From: Phenylobacterium sp.
GTDB taxonomy: Bacteria > Pseudomonadota > Alphaproteobacteria > Caulobacterales > Caulobacteraceae
Direction of reading: 5' to 3'
Assembly: GCF_025934275.1 (NCBI RefSeq)
Contig: NZ_JAICYI010000004.1
Location: 1-64,000 of the forward strand
Length of the DNA stretch: 64,000 nt
Shown here: piece after piece, positions 14,351 through 23,318 of the stretch
How positions within the stretch are numbered: the first letter of the stretch is position 1
Layout of the letters: every line of letters starts with the position of its first letter
The notes under the pieces: generated by a model
Told to the model about the DNA's origin: nothing
The model's database searches: none
What the model saw: the letters and a program-made list of their open reading frames with translations, nothing else
Position numbers and translations under genes: made by a program

Positions 14351-16951
14351 ATGGCGGGGGCGGCGCCCTGGAGCGTCAAGGGGATAAACCCCAAGGCCCG
14401 CGAGGTCGCCAAGGAGCTTGCCCGCCGTTCCGGCATGACGCTCGGCGAATGGTTGAACCGCGTCATCCTCGAGGACGACGTGCCGGAGGAGGTCGCTTCC
14501 GAAGCCGAGCTTCCGCGTCCCCTGCGAACGCCCGCCGAGTCGCGCCTGCGTCTGGCGAGCGGCGGTCCCCGCGAGGAGTCCGGCCGCGTCGCCCAGGCGC
14601 TGGATCGGCTCGCAGACCGCATCGAGGCCTCCGAAACCCGCACCGGCCTGGCGATCTCCGGGATCGAGCACGCCGTACGCGAGGCGGTGGCGCGGATCGA
14701 AGCCGCCGAGCGCGAGCAGCTTGCGGTGGCGGCCCGCCTCGACAGCCTCTCGGAGCGGCCGGAGCCGCGGGGCGGGGCCGAACCTGCCGGTCCGCGGTCC
14801 GCCGAGGCGCTGCGGGCGCTCTACGGCGACGAGGTGGAGATCCCGCGCTCCGGCGGCGCGGACCCGATCGAGACGCTCGTGACGCGGCTCGGGGAGCGGC
14901 TCGCCGCCGCGGAAGCCCGGACGACGGATGCGCTGTCCGCGCTCGGGACCTCGCTGGCCGCGCTCGATGATCGTCTGCGCACGGTCGAAAGCGGCTCGAC
15001 GATCGAATTTGACCGGCGGCTGGAGGCCCTCGCCGAGGACCTCGGCCGCCGCATGCACGAAGCTCGTGCGGAGGCGGCCGCTCAGCTTGGCGGAGCCGCC
15101 GGCCGTGCGTTCGATGGTCGCTTTGCCGAGATGGCCCAGCACGTGGCGGCGGCCGAGGGGCGCTCCGCACGCGCCATCGACCGGATGGGCCGCGAGGTGT
15201 TGGCGTTGGCGGAAGCGCTGAACCGGCGGCTTCAGGCGAGCGAGCGGCAAAGCGCCGCGCTCGCCGATCAGGTCGGCGGCGAAATGGCGCGTCTCGGCGC
15301 GACCCTCGATGGCCGGCTCGCCCGGGCGGAGCAGGTGCAGGCCGAGGCGCTGCGCCGGCTGGGCGAGGAGATCAGCCGCGGAGCCGAGCGGCTGACCGAC
15401 CGTCTCGTGCAGTCGGAGCGCCGGGCGGCGCAGGCGATCGAGGACATCGGCGAACAGGTGGCGCATGTCACCGAGCGCATGGAGCACCGGCACGAGCGGC
15501 TCTCCGACGATTTCGCCGAGCGGCTGCGCCAGAGCGAGGAGCGGGCCGGCCGGTTCCTGGACGAGGCGCGGGCTGCGGTCGAAGCGCGCCTGGCCGAAGC
15601 GCAGGCCAGGTTGGAGACGGCGTCCGCCGAGCCGGCGGCCGCGACCGTGCACGCGTTTCCTGAGCTCCTGGCGCGCGCCGAGGACCTTCCGGCCGACCTG
15701 GAGCCGGAACCGCCGCCCCCCGGTGCGATGGCCTACGACGATGAGGACGCGTTCGCGCCCATCGCCGATCTCGACGACGAGGCCTTCGCCATCGTCGACG
15801 AGTCCGAAGCCGGGGAGCCGGCCGAACGCCAGAACCTCTCCACCCGCGAAGTCATCGAGCGGGCCAGGATCGCCGCACGCACCGCCGCCGGCGCGCAGGT
15901 CTCCGCCCCCACAGAACGCCGGCGGGCCGAGTGGGCCGGACGGCGCCTGCTCCGCAGCCTGGGGCGCCGCTCGCAATTTCGACCGGCGTCCACGTGGCAG
16001 ACCGCGCTGCTGGTGGCGGGCGGGGCCGCCTTCCTCTCGGTCGCGGCCGCCGGCGTCGTGCTCATGGAGGGGCCGCGGCTGGCGGCCGACCAGGAGGCGT
16101 CGCTCGACGCGAAATCCGGCGCGCCAGCGCCGCGGGCGGCGGTGGCGCTCGCGCCGCAGCCGCCGCTCGGCGCTGCGGCCTCCGAAGCGATCGGCGCCTC
16201 CGCCCAGAGGGGGCGCGCCGAGGCCTATGCGGCGGCGGTCGGCGAGATCGAGGCGGGCGAGGCGGGTGGTCTGTCGCGGCTCAGGCAGATGGCCGCGAGC
16301 GGCTACGGCCCGGCCCAGTTCTATCTCGCCAAGCTCTATGAAACGGGCCAGTTCGGCGTGGTGAAGAACCCGGCGGAAGCCCGCCGGTGGACCCAGGCCG
16401 CCGCCGAGAGCGGCGAACGGGCGGCCATGCACAACCTTGGCCTTTACTATTTCCGCGGCGAGGGCGGCCCGCAGGATCTCGCCCAGGCGGCGGCCTGGTT
16501 CCGCCGCGCGGCCGAGGCCGGGGTGGTCGATTCGCAGTACAACCTCGGCCTGCTCTACCAGTCCGGTTCAGGCGTCGAGCGCGACGACGCCGAAGCCTAC
16601 GAATGGTTCTCCATCGCCGCCGCGGGCGGCGACGGTCAAGCCCGCGACAACGCCCTTGCGCTCGAGGCGAAGCTCTCTCCGGCGGCGCTGGCCGCAGCGC
16701 AGAAGGCCGTGCAGGCCTATCGCCCGGGTGCTGATCCGGTTGCGCCGCAGCCCGCACTTTCCAGCGGCGCGTCCGTGGCCGCGGCCCAGCGGACCTTGGC
16801 CCGTCTCGGCTACTACCGGGGTTCGGTGAGCGGCGCGCCGAGTTCGAACCTGAAGCATGCGGTCGCCGCCTATCAGCGCGATCATGGCCTCGCGGCCACC
16901 GGCGCGCTCGATTCGCGCACCCTCGCCAAGCTGTCGGTGTTCACCCGCTGA
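14351..16951 (+). CDS. podJ: Polar organelle development protein PodJ
   Basis: 866 residues. The N-terminus (PWSVKGINPKAREVAKELA, then RSGMTLGEWLNRVIL) is the signature I recall from Caulobacter PodJ, the polar scaffold that recruits pilus and division-response proteins. Layout: N-terminal motif 1-40; long Ala/Glu/Arg-rich coiled coil about 70-420; acidic proline-containing linker about 430-510; one transmembrane helix about 548-571; periplasmic Sel1-type repeats about 639-770 (GYGPAQFYLAKLYETG, AMHNLGLYYFRGEGG, DSQYNLGLLYQSGSGV); peptidoglycan-binding domain about 808-862. The order matches PodJ. It is slightly shorter than the C. crescentus protein (about 970), mostly in the coiled coil. 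The start at 14351 has GGGAGAA upstream. Confidence 0.85.
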   Translation: MAGAAPWSVKGINPKAREVAKELARRSGMTLGEWLNRVILEDDVPEEVASEAELPRPLRTPAESRLRLASGGPREESGRVAQALDRLADRIEASETRTGLAISGIEHAVREAVARIEAAEREQLAVAARLDSLSERPEPRGGAEPAGPRSAEALRALYGDEVEIPRSGGADPIETLVTRLGERLAAAEARTTDALSALGTSLAALDDRLRTVESGSTIEFDRRLEALAEDLGRRMHEARAEAAAQLGGAAGRAFDGRFAEMAQHVAAAEGRSARAIDRMGREVLALAEALNRRLQASERQSAALADQVGGEMARLGATLDGRLARAEQVQAEALRRLGEEISRGAERLTDRLVQSERRAAQAIEDIGEQVAHVTERMEHRHERLSDDFAERLRQSEERAGRFLDEARAAVEARLAEAQARLETASAEPAAATVHAFPELLARAEDLPADLEPEPPPPGAMAYDDEDAFAPIADLDDEAFAIVDESEAGEPAERQNLSTREVIERARIAARTAAGAQVSAPTERRRAEWAGRRLLRSLGRRSQFRPASTWQTALLVAGGAAFLSVAAAGVVLMEGPRLAADQEASLDAKSGAPAPRAAVALAPQPPLGAAASEAIGASAQRGRAEAYAAAVGEIEAGEAGGLSRLRQMAASGYGPAQFYLAKLYETGQFGVVKNPAEARRWTQAAAESGERAAMHNLGLYYFRGEGGPQDLAQAAAWFRRAAEAGVVDSQYNLGLLYQSGSGVERDDAEAYEWFSIAAAGGDGQARDNALALEAKLSPAALAAAQKAVQAYRPGADPVAPQPALSSGASVAAAQRTLARLGYYRGSVSGAPSSNLKHAVAAYQRDHGLAATGALDSRTLAKLSVFTR

Positions 16952-17079
16952 GGCGGCGCATCGTGAACGGGGCCTTTACCTTTGCGCGATCCAAAGGTCA
17001 TGCTCGCAAGGTCTAGCTGCGAGGGTCTCGCACAGGAGATGCGCCCATGGACGCATCGTCCGTGTGACGGGGGGACTGG

Positions 17080-17553
17080 ATGCTGATGGACGACGGGGAG
17101 ATTCTCTCCCGCAACGAGGCGCCGCCGACGGCGCTCTGGGCCATCGCGCTCCTGGCGCTCGCGCCCTTTCTGATCTCCGCCGCGGCCTACGGCTACGGCT
17201 CACAGGCCGTCGCCAGGCCGGCGCTCACCGTGATCCTGACCTGGTCGGCGACCGTGCTGTCGTTCCTGGGCGGCGTCCGGTGGGGCATGGAGAGCCTGCT
17301 GACCCGCCCGCGCTGGCCGCGGCAGATCATCTCGGTCTCGGCCGCGATCGTGGCCTGGCTCCTGCTGCTCGCCCGCCACCGCATCATCGACAGCTGGATC
17401 ATCGGCGGCGCCATCGTGGCGTTCCTCGTCCAGTGGTTGTTCGATCACCAGGCGCCGGACGTCCCGGCCCGCTATCCCAAGCTCTCCACGACCATCACCG
17501 CCGCGGCCTGCGTCTCGCTCGCGGTTTGCCTGGACAAGGCGCTGCGCGGCTAG
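17080..17553 (+). CDS. DUF3429-family inner-membrane protein
   Basis: 157 residues, four or five transmembrane helices (about 20-40, 47-65, 82-98, 104-125 and 137-152). The FLGGVRWGME motif after the second helix is typical of DUF3429 proteins, whose function is unknown. Start at ATG 17080, with GGGGGGACTGG upstream; a second ATG two codons on is possible. It follows podJ on the same strand by 128 bases with no obvious terminator between. Confidence 0.75.
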   Translation: MLMDDGEILSRNEAPPTALWAIALLALAPFLISAAAYGYGSQAVARPALTVILTWSATVLSFLGGVRWGMESLLTRPRWPRQIISVSAAIVAWLLLLARHRIIDSWIIGGAIVAFLVQWLFDHQAPDVPARYPKLSTTITAAACVSLAVCLDKALRG

Positions 17554-17610
17554 GCAACCTCCACCACGGCCTGACGTTTCCTCCCGAACCTCATGATGGG
17601 AGGACCAACC

Positions 17611-18006
17611 ATGAGAGCATGGATCACCACGGCGGCGCTGATCAGCGCCAGCCTGCTCGCGGCGCCCGCGGTCGCCGAGGATAACCAGGCGGGCCTGCCG
17701 CTCACCCCCTCCGACGCCGCCGGCCCGTGGACCGTCGCCTCCGGCGGGCGCGACCTCTGTGTCATCACGCTGAGCGCGAAGAAGACGGCGAGCGGCGCCT
17801 ACGCGGCGAGCGCGCCAGGGACCTGCGGCGCCGACCTGCCCGCGCCCGTGAGCGGCTGGCAGCCGACCGCCGACGGCATGCGCCTGGTGGGCGCCGACGG
17901 ATCGCAAGGGATCGCCTTCAACCGCTGGAGCAACAGCCTGTTCGTCTCGCACCGCGCAAGCGGCGTCGATCTGCAGCTGCGTCGCGGCCGCGGGCCGGCC
18001 GGCTGA
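17611..18006 (+). CDS. Exported protease-inhibitor-like protein (Inh/AprI family)
   Basis: 131 residues. Signal peptide 1-22 ending AVA before EDN. The mature part has the AprI/Inh layout: GPWTVASGGRDLCVITLS with the first cysteine, GTCGADLPAPVSGW with the second (expected disulfide), and GIAFNRWSNSLFVSHRA near the end. Family members block secreted metalloproteases in the periplasm; no such protease gene is adjacent here. ATG at 17611 follows GGGAGGACCAACC, which rules out the earlier in-frame ATG. An outer-membrane lipoprotein Omp19-type role is an alternative. Confidence 0.7.
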   Translation: MRAWITTAALISASLLAAPAVAEDNQAGLPLTPSDAAGPWTVASGGRDLCVITLSAKKTASGAYAASAPGTCGADLPAPVSGWQPTADGMRLVGADGSQGIAFNRWSNSLFVSHRASGVDLQLRRGRGPAG

Positions 18007-18087
18007 GCGGACCCAGCTCCGACGCGGCCTCCACGCCGGGCGCTCCCGCCCAGGGCTCGCCGGCGAGCCAGCCGTCGAAATAGCGCG

Positions 18088-18810
18088 CTAGTCGGCCGCC
18101 AAGAAGCGCCAGCCCACGGCGTGGACCCGGACGCCGCCCAGCGCGCCCGCGAGCGGCGGTCGGGCGAAAAGGCCGGCGAAGGCGGCATCCCGGACGTTCA
18201 GGCCGCCGGCGTAGGCCCCGAACGCCGGCAGCACGATCCGCTCGCTATCCGTCACGAAGCAGCGGCGGCGGACCGTGCCGCGCGGCGCGCGCACCTTGGC
18301 GGCCGGATGCAGGTGGCCGGCCACCTCGCCGGGCGCGAGGCCGGCGCGGGGCTCGTGTCTCAGGGTCAGGCCCGCGATCGAGAGTTCGCCGGCGATCTCT
18401 CCCGGCAAGGCCTTGGGCCCGTCGGCGTCGTGATTGCCGACCACCCAGACCAGCGTGCGGCCGGCGGCCAGCGCCGTCAGCCCGGCGGCATCCTGCCGGG
18501 AGAGCCGTTCCTCGGACCTGCGGTCATGGAAGGTGTCGCCGAGCAGGATGACGAGCCTTGGCCGCAGCGCCTCGATCTCGGCTGCAAGACGGCGGAGCGT
18601 CTCGCGGGTGTCGTAGGGGGGCAGCATCTGGCCGCGCGCGGCATAGGACGAGCCCTTCTCCAGGTGCAGGTCCGCGGCGATCAGCGCGCGCTCGCCGTCC
18701 AGCCACAGCGCGCCCGAGGTCCGCAGCTCCGCCTCGGCCCCCGCAAGCGTGAGCCGCAGGGCGCCGCAGGGCGCGGTCACGAACTCATAGGGCGGCAGAC
18801 GCTCGGTCAC
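18088..18810 (-). CDS. pdeM: Ligase-associated DNA damage response endonuclease PdeM
   Basis: 240 residues, calcineurin-like metallophosphoesterase. Metal ligands are visible in AADLHLEKGSS (D and H near residues 46-48), LLGDTFHDRR (D near 92), VVGNHDADGP (N/H near 123) and VAGHLHPAAK (H...H near 164). It is the nuclease partner of the DEXH helicase next to it. In many bacteria these two sit with an ATP-dependent ligase and an exonuclease in a DNA-repair set, but those two genes are absent here. It starts with GTG at 18810, overlapping the helicase stop as GTGA, so translation is coupled. Confidence 0.88.
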   Translation of the reverse strand: MTERLPPYEFVTAPCGALRLTLAGAEAELRTSGALWLDGERALIAADLHLEKGSSYAARGQMLPPYDTRETLRRLAAEIEALRPRLVILLGDTFHDRRSEERLSRQDAAGLTALAAGRTLVWVVGNHDADGPKALPGEIAGELSIAGLTLRHEPRAGLAPGEVAGHLHPAAKVRAPRGTVRRRCFVTDSERIVLPAFGAYAGGLNVRDAAFAGLFARPPLAGALGGVRVHAVGWRFLAAD

Positions 18811-21272
18811 TGAAGGGCCTCGGCGATCAGGTCTTCCTCCGCCTCGTGCAGGATGATCTCGCCCGCCTGGCCCGGCGAGCGCTCCTTGCCGATCTCGAGC
18901 AGGATCGGCACCGAGAACGGCGACAGGTGGTCCAGGCGCGCGTGCCGGATCCGGCCGCGGATGCGGGACAACATCTGGCCCAGGCGCGCCACGTCGATGA
19001 GGCCGGTCGCCGCATCGGCCCTGGCGCAGCGCAGCAGCAGGTGGTCCGGTTCGTGCCGGCGGAGCACGTCGTAGATCAGGTCGGTCGAGAAGGTGATCTG
19101 CCGGCCGGTCTTCTGCCGGTCGCCCGGGAAGCGTCGCTCGATCAGCCCGGCGATGATCGCGCAACCCTTGAAGGCCCGCTTCATCATGAAGCTCTCGGCG
19201 AGCCAGGCCTCGAGGTCGTCGCCCAGCATGTCCTCGGCGAACAGCGCGTCGTAGTCGAGGCCATCGAGCGGATTCAGCGCCCAGACCGCCAGCGCGTAGT
19301 CGTTGCAGACGAACCCCAAGGGCGCCGCGCCCAGCCGCTCCAGCCGGCGCGTCAGCAGCATGGCGAGCGTGGTGTGCGCTAGGCGGCCCTCGAAGGAATA
19401 GCAGACCATGAAATGCCGCCGGCCGCGGGCGAAGGTCTCCAGCAGCATCTCGTCCTCGGCCGGGATCAGCGATCGGTCGCGCTGCACCTCCAGCCATTCG
19501 CGGACGTCAGATGGCAGCACCCGCCAGTGGTCCTGATCCGTCATCAACTGGCGCACGCGCTTCGCCAGGAAGGTGGAGAGCGCGAATTTCGACCCGCCCC
19601 ACGAGGGCATCTTGGCGTCGTGGTCGTTCGCCGGCTGCACCAGGACATCGAGATTGGTGATGCCCATCAGGCGCCACACCTGACCTGCGAACACGAAGGT
19701 GTCGCCCGGATCGAGCATCTCCAGCATGCCCTCCTCGATCTCTCCGATCTTGCGCCCGACCGAGCCCCGCCGGCCCGCGATCCTGACCGCCAGCATGGCC
19801 GGTGAGACGATGGCGCCGACGTTCAGACGGTGCCGCTGGGCGACCTCGCCGTTGCGCACCCGCCAGCGCCCGTCCGGCCCGCGCACGATCCTGCGGAAGC
19901 GGTCGTAGGTCTTCAGCGCGTAGCCGCCGGTGGAGACGAAATCGACCACCCGTTCGAAGTCCTCCCAGGAGAGCTCACGGTAAGGGCCTGCCGTCCGCAC
20001 CTCGTCGTAGAGCTCGAGCATGTCGAAGGGCTCGGCGCAGGCGCAGCCCATGACGTGCTGCGCCAGCACGTCCAGCGCGCCTTCCCGCGGCGGATCGCCA
20101 TCCAGCACGTTCTGGGCGATCGCCTCGCGCGCCGCCTGGCACTCGAGCATCTCGAAACGATTGGCCGGCACGAACAGAGCGCGGCTGGGCTCGTCCAGCC
20201 GATGGTTCGCCCGGCCGATACGCTGCACCATCCGCGCGGCCCCTTTCGGGGAGGCGAGCTGGATCACCAGGTCCACGTCGCCCCAGTCGATGCCGAGATC
20301 GAGCGTCGAGGTGCAGACCACGGCGCGCAGCGCGCCTCTGGCCATCGCCGCCTCCACCTTGCGCCGCCGCTCGGCCGCGAGGCTGCCGTGGTGCAGCGCG
20401 ATCGGCAGGGCGTCATCGTTCAGCCGCCAGAGCTCCTGGAAGGCGAACTCCGCCTGGAAGCGGGTGTTGACGAACACCAGCGCCGTCTTCGAGCGCTTGA
20501 TCGCCTCGTAGACCTCCGCCATGGCGTGCTGCGCGGTGTGCCCGGCCCAGGGCACGCGCCCCTCCGAGAGCAGCATGTCGACGATCGGTTGCGCCCCCGC
20601 CGGGCCCGTCACGAGCTCGATCGCCCCAGGTCCCGCCGGTCCGGCCATCCAGCGCTTGATCACCTCCGGATCGTCGACCGTCGCCGAAAGCCCGACGCGG
20701 CGCATGTGCGGGGCAAGCGTGGAGAGGCGTGCGAGATCCAGCGCCAGGAGGTCGCCGCGCTTGGAGGCGTGCAGGGTGTGGATCTCGTCGAGGATCACGC
20801 ACCTCAGGCTCTCGAACAGCAGCCGCGCGCCCTCCCAGGCGCAGAGCAGGGCGAGCTGCTCGGGGGTGGTGAGCAGGATCTCCGGCGGCTTCACCCGCTG
20901 GCGCTGCCGACGCGAGAGGCCGGTGTCGCCCGTTCGGGACTCCGCCGTGATCGGCAGTCCCATCTCCAGGATGGGCGCGTTGAGGTTCCGCTCGACGTCG
21001 ACCGCCAGGGCCTTGAGCGGCGAGATGTAGAGGGTGTGCAGGCCGGCGGGCGTGTTGGCGGGCGGCCGTTCGGCGAGCTCGATGAGGCTCGGCAGGAAGC
21101 CCGCGAGCGTCTTGCCGCCGCCGGTGGGGGCGATCAGCAGGGCGTCGCGGCCGGCGCGGGCCTGCTCGATCATCGCCAGCTGGTGCGCGCGCGCGGTCCA
21201 GCCGCGCCCGTCGAACCACGCCTTGAACTTCGGCGGCAGGAGGTCGGGAAGCTGCGCGCCCGCGTCGGCCAT
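18807..21272 (-). CDS. Ligase-associated DNA damage response DEXH helicase (Lhr-like)
   Basis: 821 residues, superfamily 2 helicase of the bacterial Lhr-core type. Walker A APTGGGKT (49-56), DEIH (162-165), SATV near 196, second RecA domain with TSTLDLGIDWGDVD, and the arginine-finger motif QRIGRANHR near 350. A winged-helix and C-terminal domain follow. It probably unwinds or translocates on damaged DNA with PdeM. ATG 21272 is immediately downstream of CTATAG and a near-match LexA box (21289-21303) on the opposite strand reading, consistent with damage induction. First gene of a two-gene operon with pdeM. Confidence 0.9.
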   Translation of the reverse strand: MADAGAQLPDLLPPKFKAWFDGRGWTARAHQLAMIEQARAGRDALLIAPTGGGKTLAGFLPSLIELAERPPANTPAGLHTLYISPLKALAVDVERNLNAPILEMGLPITAESRTGDTGLSRRQRQRVKPPEILLTTPEQLALLCAWEGARLLFESLRCVILDEIHTLHASKRGDLLALDLARLSTLAPHMRRVGLSATVDDPEVIKRWMAGPAGPGAIELVTGPAGAQPIVDMLLSEGRVPWAGHTAQHAMAEVYEAIKRSKTALVFVNTRFQAEFAFQELWRLNDDALPIALHHGSLAAERRRKVEAAMARGALRAVVCTSTLDLGIDWGDVDLVIQLASPKGAARMVQRIGRANHRLDEPSRALFVPANRFEMLECQAAREAIAQNVLDGDPPREGALDVLAQHVMGCACAEPFDMLELYDEVRTAGPYRELSWEDFERVVDFVSTGGYALKTYDRFRRIVRGPDGRWRVRNGEVAQRHRLNVGAIVSPAMLAVRIAGRRGSVGRKIGEIEEGMLEMLDPGDTFVFAGQVWRLMGITNLDVLVQPANDHDAKMPSWGGSKFALSTFLAKRVRQLMTDQDHWRVLPSDVREWLEVQRDRSLIPAEDEMLLETFARGRRHFMVCYSFEGRLAHTTLAMLLTRRLERLGAAPLGFVCNDYALAVWALNPLDGLDYDALFAEDMLGDDLEAWLAESFMMKRAFKGCAIIAGLIERRFPGDRQKTGRQITFSTDLIYDVLRRHEPDHLLLRCARADAATGLIDVARLGQMLSRIRGRIRHARLDHLSPFSVPILLEIGKERSPGQAGEIILHEAEEDLIAEALQ

Positions 21273-21288
21273 GCGGCCCCTATAGCAT

Positions 21289-21303
21289 GTTCCCGTTACG
21301 TTT
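21289..21303. promoter_or_regulatory. Near-match alphaproteobacterial SOS box (GTTC-N7-GTTT)
   Basis: The alphaproteobacterial LexA consensus is GTTC-N7-GTTC; this site has seven of eight fixed bases and lies 17-31 bases upstream of the helicase-pdeM operon. On the operon strand a GCTATAGG -10-like element lies between box and start. Placement ahead of DNA-repair genes makes it credible despite the mismatch. Confidence 0.4.
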
Positions 21304-21477
21304 CATCGCTCATCGCAGCGGGCGCCGCGCGCAGCTCGCGCCTGCCGGAGCTGGGCCTGATCGAAGGGCCCGGCCAGGAACGGCCAGCGCGCGGCCGATA
21401 GCGGGCGGCGCCAAGCTTCGCGTTTGCTTACAGCGTCAATGAAAGCCAAGGTGCCTGCCGTCCGAAGGAGAGGGCGC

Positions 21478-22626
21478 ATGGACCCGAAGGCCGAATTCGA
21501 CGTGATCGTCTATGGGGCGAGCGGCTACACGGGCCGGCTCGTGGCCGAGCACCTGGCGAAGCGGTACGGCGTCGGCGGCGAGGTCAAATGGGCGATGGCG
21601 GGCCGCTCGGCCGGCAAGCTCGCGGCCGTGCGCGATGAGATCGGCGCGCCAAAGGATACGCCGCTGGTCGTCGCCGATGCGTCCGATGCGGCGTCGCTGG
21701 AGGTCATGGTGCGCCGGGCGAAGTCGGTGATCACCACGGTGGGCCCCTACCAGCTGTACGGCGACGCGCTGATCGCCGCCTGCGCGGCCGCCGGAACCGA
21801 CTACCTCGATCTCACCGGCGAGCCGAACTGGATGCACAGGACCATCGCCGCCCACGACGCGACGGCGAAGACGACCGGCGCACGGCTGATCCACTCCGCG
21901 GGATTCGATTCCATTCCCTTCGAGCTCGGGGTGCTGTTCTGCGAAGAGACCGCGAAGCAGCGGCTCGGCGGCTACGTCTCCCATGTGAAGGGCCGGGTCC
22001 GCGCCATCAAGGGCGGGCTCTCCGGCGGAACGGCGGCGTCGGGTGCGGCGACCATGGCCGCGGCGCAGAAGGACCCCTCGGTGCTCGGCGTGCTGACCGA
22101 CCCCTTCGCTCTGACGCCGGGGTTTCGCGGGCCCGACCAGCCGCGGGGCGACAAGCCCCATCGCGACCCCGACCTCGACGCCGACGTGGGGCCGTTCATG
22201 ATGGCGATGATCAACACCAAGAACGTCCATCGCTCGAACTTCCTGATGGGCCATCCGTGGGGCCGCGACTTCCAGTACGACGAGATGTCGATCGTGACGC
22301 CGGGCGCCCCCACCGAGTTCACGGCGCTCGGCGAAGGCGCCCCGAAGCCCGGCGAGGGTCCGAGTCGCGAAGAGCGGGAGAGCGGCTTCTTCGACATCCT
22401 CTTCGTGGGCGTCGCAGACGACGGCCGTCAGGTCCGCGTCTCGGTCAAGGGCGACAAGGACCCGGGCTACGGCTCGACCTCGAAGATGCTCGCCGAAGCC
22501 GCGCTCTGCCTGGTGAAGGACTGTCCCGAGACGCCAGGCGGCGTCTGGACGCCCGGCGCGGCGATGGGGATGAAACTGTTCGAGCGCCTTCGGAAGAACG
22601 CCGGGCTGACCTTCGCGATCGAATGA
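21478..22626 (+). CDS. Saccharopine dehydrogenase-like NAD(P) oxidoreductase
   Basis: 382 residues. The N-terminal Rossmann motif VYGASGYTGRLVAEHL (11-26) and the TVGPYQLYGDALIAACA and DLTGEPNWM segments are typical of saccharopine-dehydrogenase-like proteins, including the mycobacterial trans-acting enoyl reductase branch. Real saccharopine dehydrogenase in lysine metabolism is unlikely without its usual partners. A role in lipid reduction is a family-based guess. The ATG at 21478 follows AAGGAGAGGG. Single gene, divergent from the helicase. Confidence 0.75.
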   Translation: MDPKAEFDVIVYGASGYTGRLVAEHLAKRYGVGGEVKWAMAGRSAGKLAAVRDEIGAPKDTPLVVADASDAASLEVMVRRAKSVITTVGPYQLYGDALIAACAAAGTDYLDLTGEPNWMHRTIAAHDATAKTTGARLIHSAGFDSIPFELGVLFCEETAKQRLGGYVSHVKGRVRAIKGGLSGGTAASGAATMAAAQKDPSVLGVLTDPFALTPGFRGPDQPRGDKPHRDPDLDADVGPFMMAMINTKNVHRSNFLMGHPWGRDFQYDEMSIVTPGAPTEFTALGEGAPKPGEGPSREERESGFFDILFVGVADDGRQVRVSVKGDKDPGYGSTSKMLAEAALCLVKDCPETPGGVWTPGAAMGMKLFERLRKNAGLTFAIE

Positions 22627-22745
22627 GAGCTCCCGCGCCGCCAAGCGTCACCTTGCCGGAATCAGGAGCCGCGCGCCGACCTCGCGAGTCGGCTGCGCGG
22701 CTGTAGGAATCCCCTCGAAACGCCGGTTATCAGAGGCTCGTCAGC

Positions 22746-23117
22746 TCAGCACGGATAGCGGTGACGCACGAGCACCCGGCGATGGATGTAGGGATCCCAC
22801 ACCCAACGCGCGGACTCGCACACCGCATAGCCGCCGTAGTAGTCGTCGTCGTAATAGGCGGGGCCGTAGTAGCCGCCGTAGTAGCCGCCGTAGTATGGCC
22901 GATCGGCTAGGGCCGCCCCGATCGCCAAGCCGGCGACGCCACCCAACAGAGCCGCGCCGGCGAAGTCGCCGTGGCGATGGAAGTCGCCACGGAAGCCCCC
23001 GTGGTGGAATCCGCCGCCGTGGAATCCCCGGGCTTCGGCGGCGGTCGGCAGGGCGGCGGTTGCGACCGCGCCGCCGAAGGTGACGGCCGCCATGGCGGCG
23101 GCGAGGGTCTTGTTCAT
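22746..23117 (-). CDS. Exported glycine-zipper, Gly/Tyr-rich protein
   Basis: 123 residues. Signal peptide about 1-29 (AEA-RG), then a Gly/His/Phe-rich part (FHGGGFHHGGFRGDFHRHG), a glycine-zipper helix (ALLGGVAGLAIGAALAD) and a YYGGYYGGYYGP tail ending with CESARWVWDPYIHRRVLV. The zipper core is nearly the same as in the protein at 43224-43604, so the two are paralogues. Such proteins are surface or periplasmic; function unknown. The ATG at 23117 has GGAGG upstream. Confidence 0.7.
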   Translation of the reverse strand: MNKTLAAAMAAVTFGGAVATAALPTAAEARGFHGGGFHHGGFRGDFHRHGDFAGAALLGGVAGLAIGAALADRPYYGGYYGGYYGPAYYDDDYYGGYAVCESARWVWDPYIHRRVLVRHRYPC

Positions 23118-23318
23118 CTCGAACCTCCATTGCGGGCGGCCCGCCGCCGGGCGGCGGCCGCGTCAGTGTCAAGGGTTAACGCGCGGGACCTGAACCGGTG
23201 CTGAATGACCTTGTTACCCGCGGGTCGGCTGCACGGCCGTTGTGGAAGCTCGGCCGTTGGGTCTTTGATCCCGTCCCGGGGTCGGGGGGGGCAAGACGAT
23301 CCTCGAGAGGGGCAAGGG

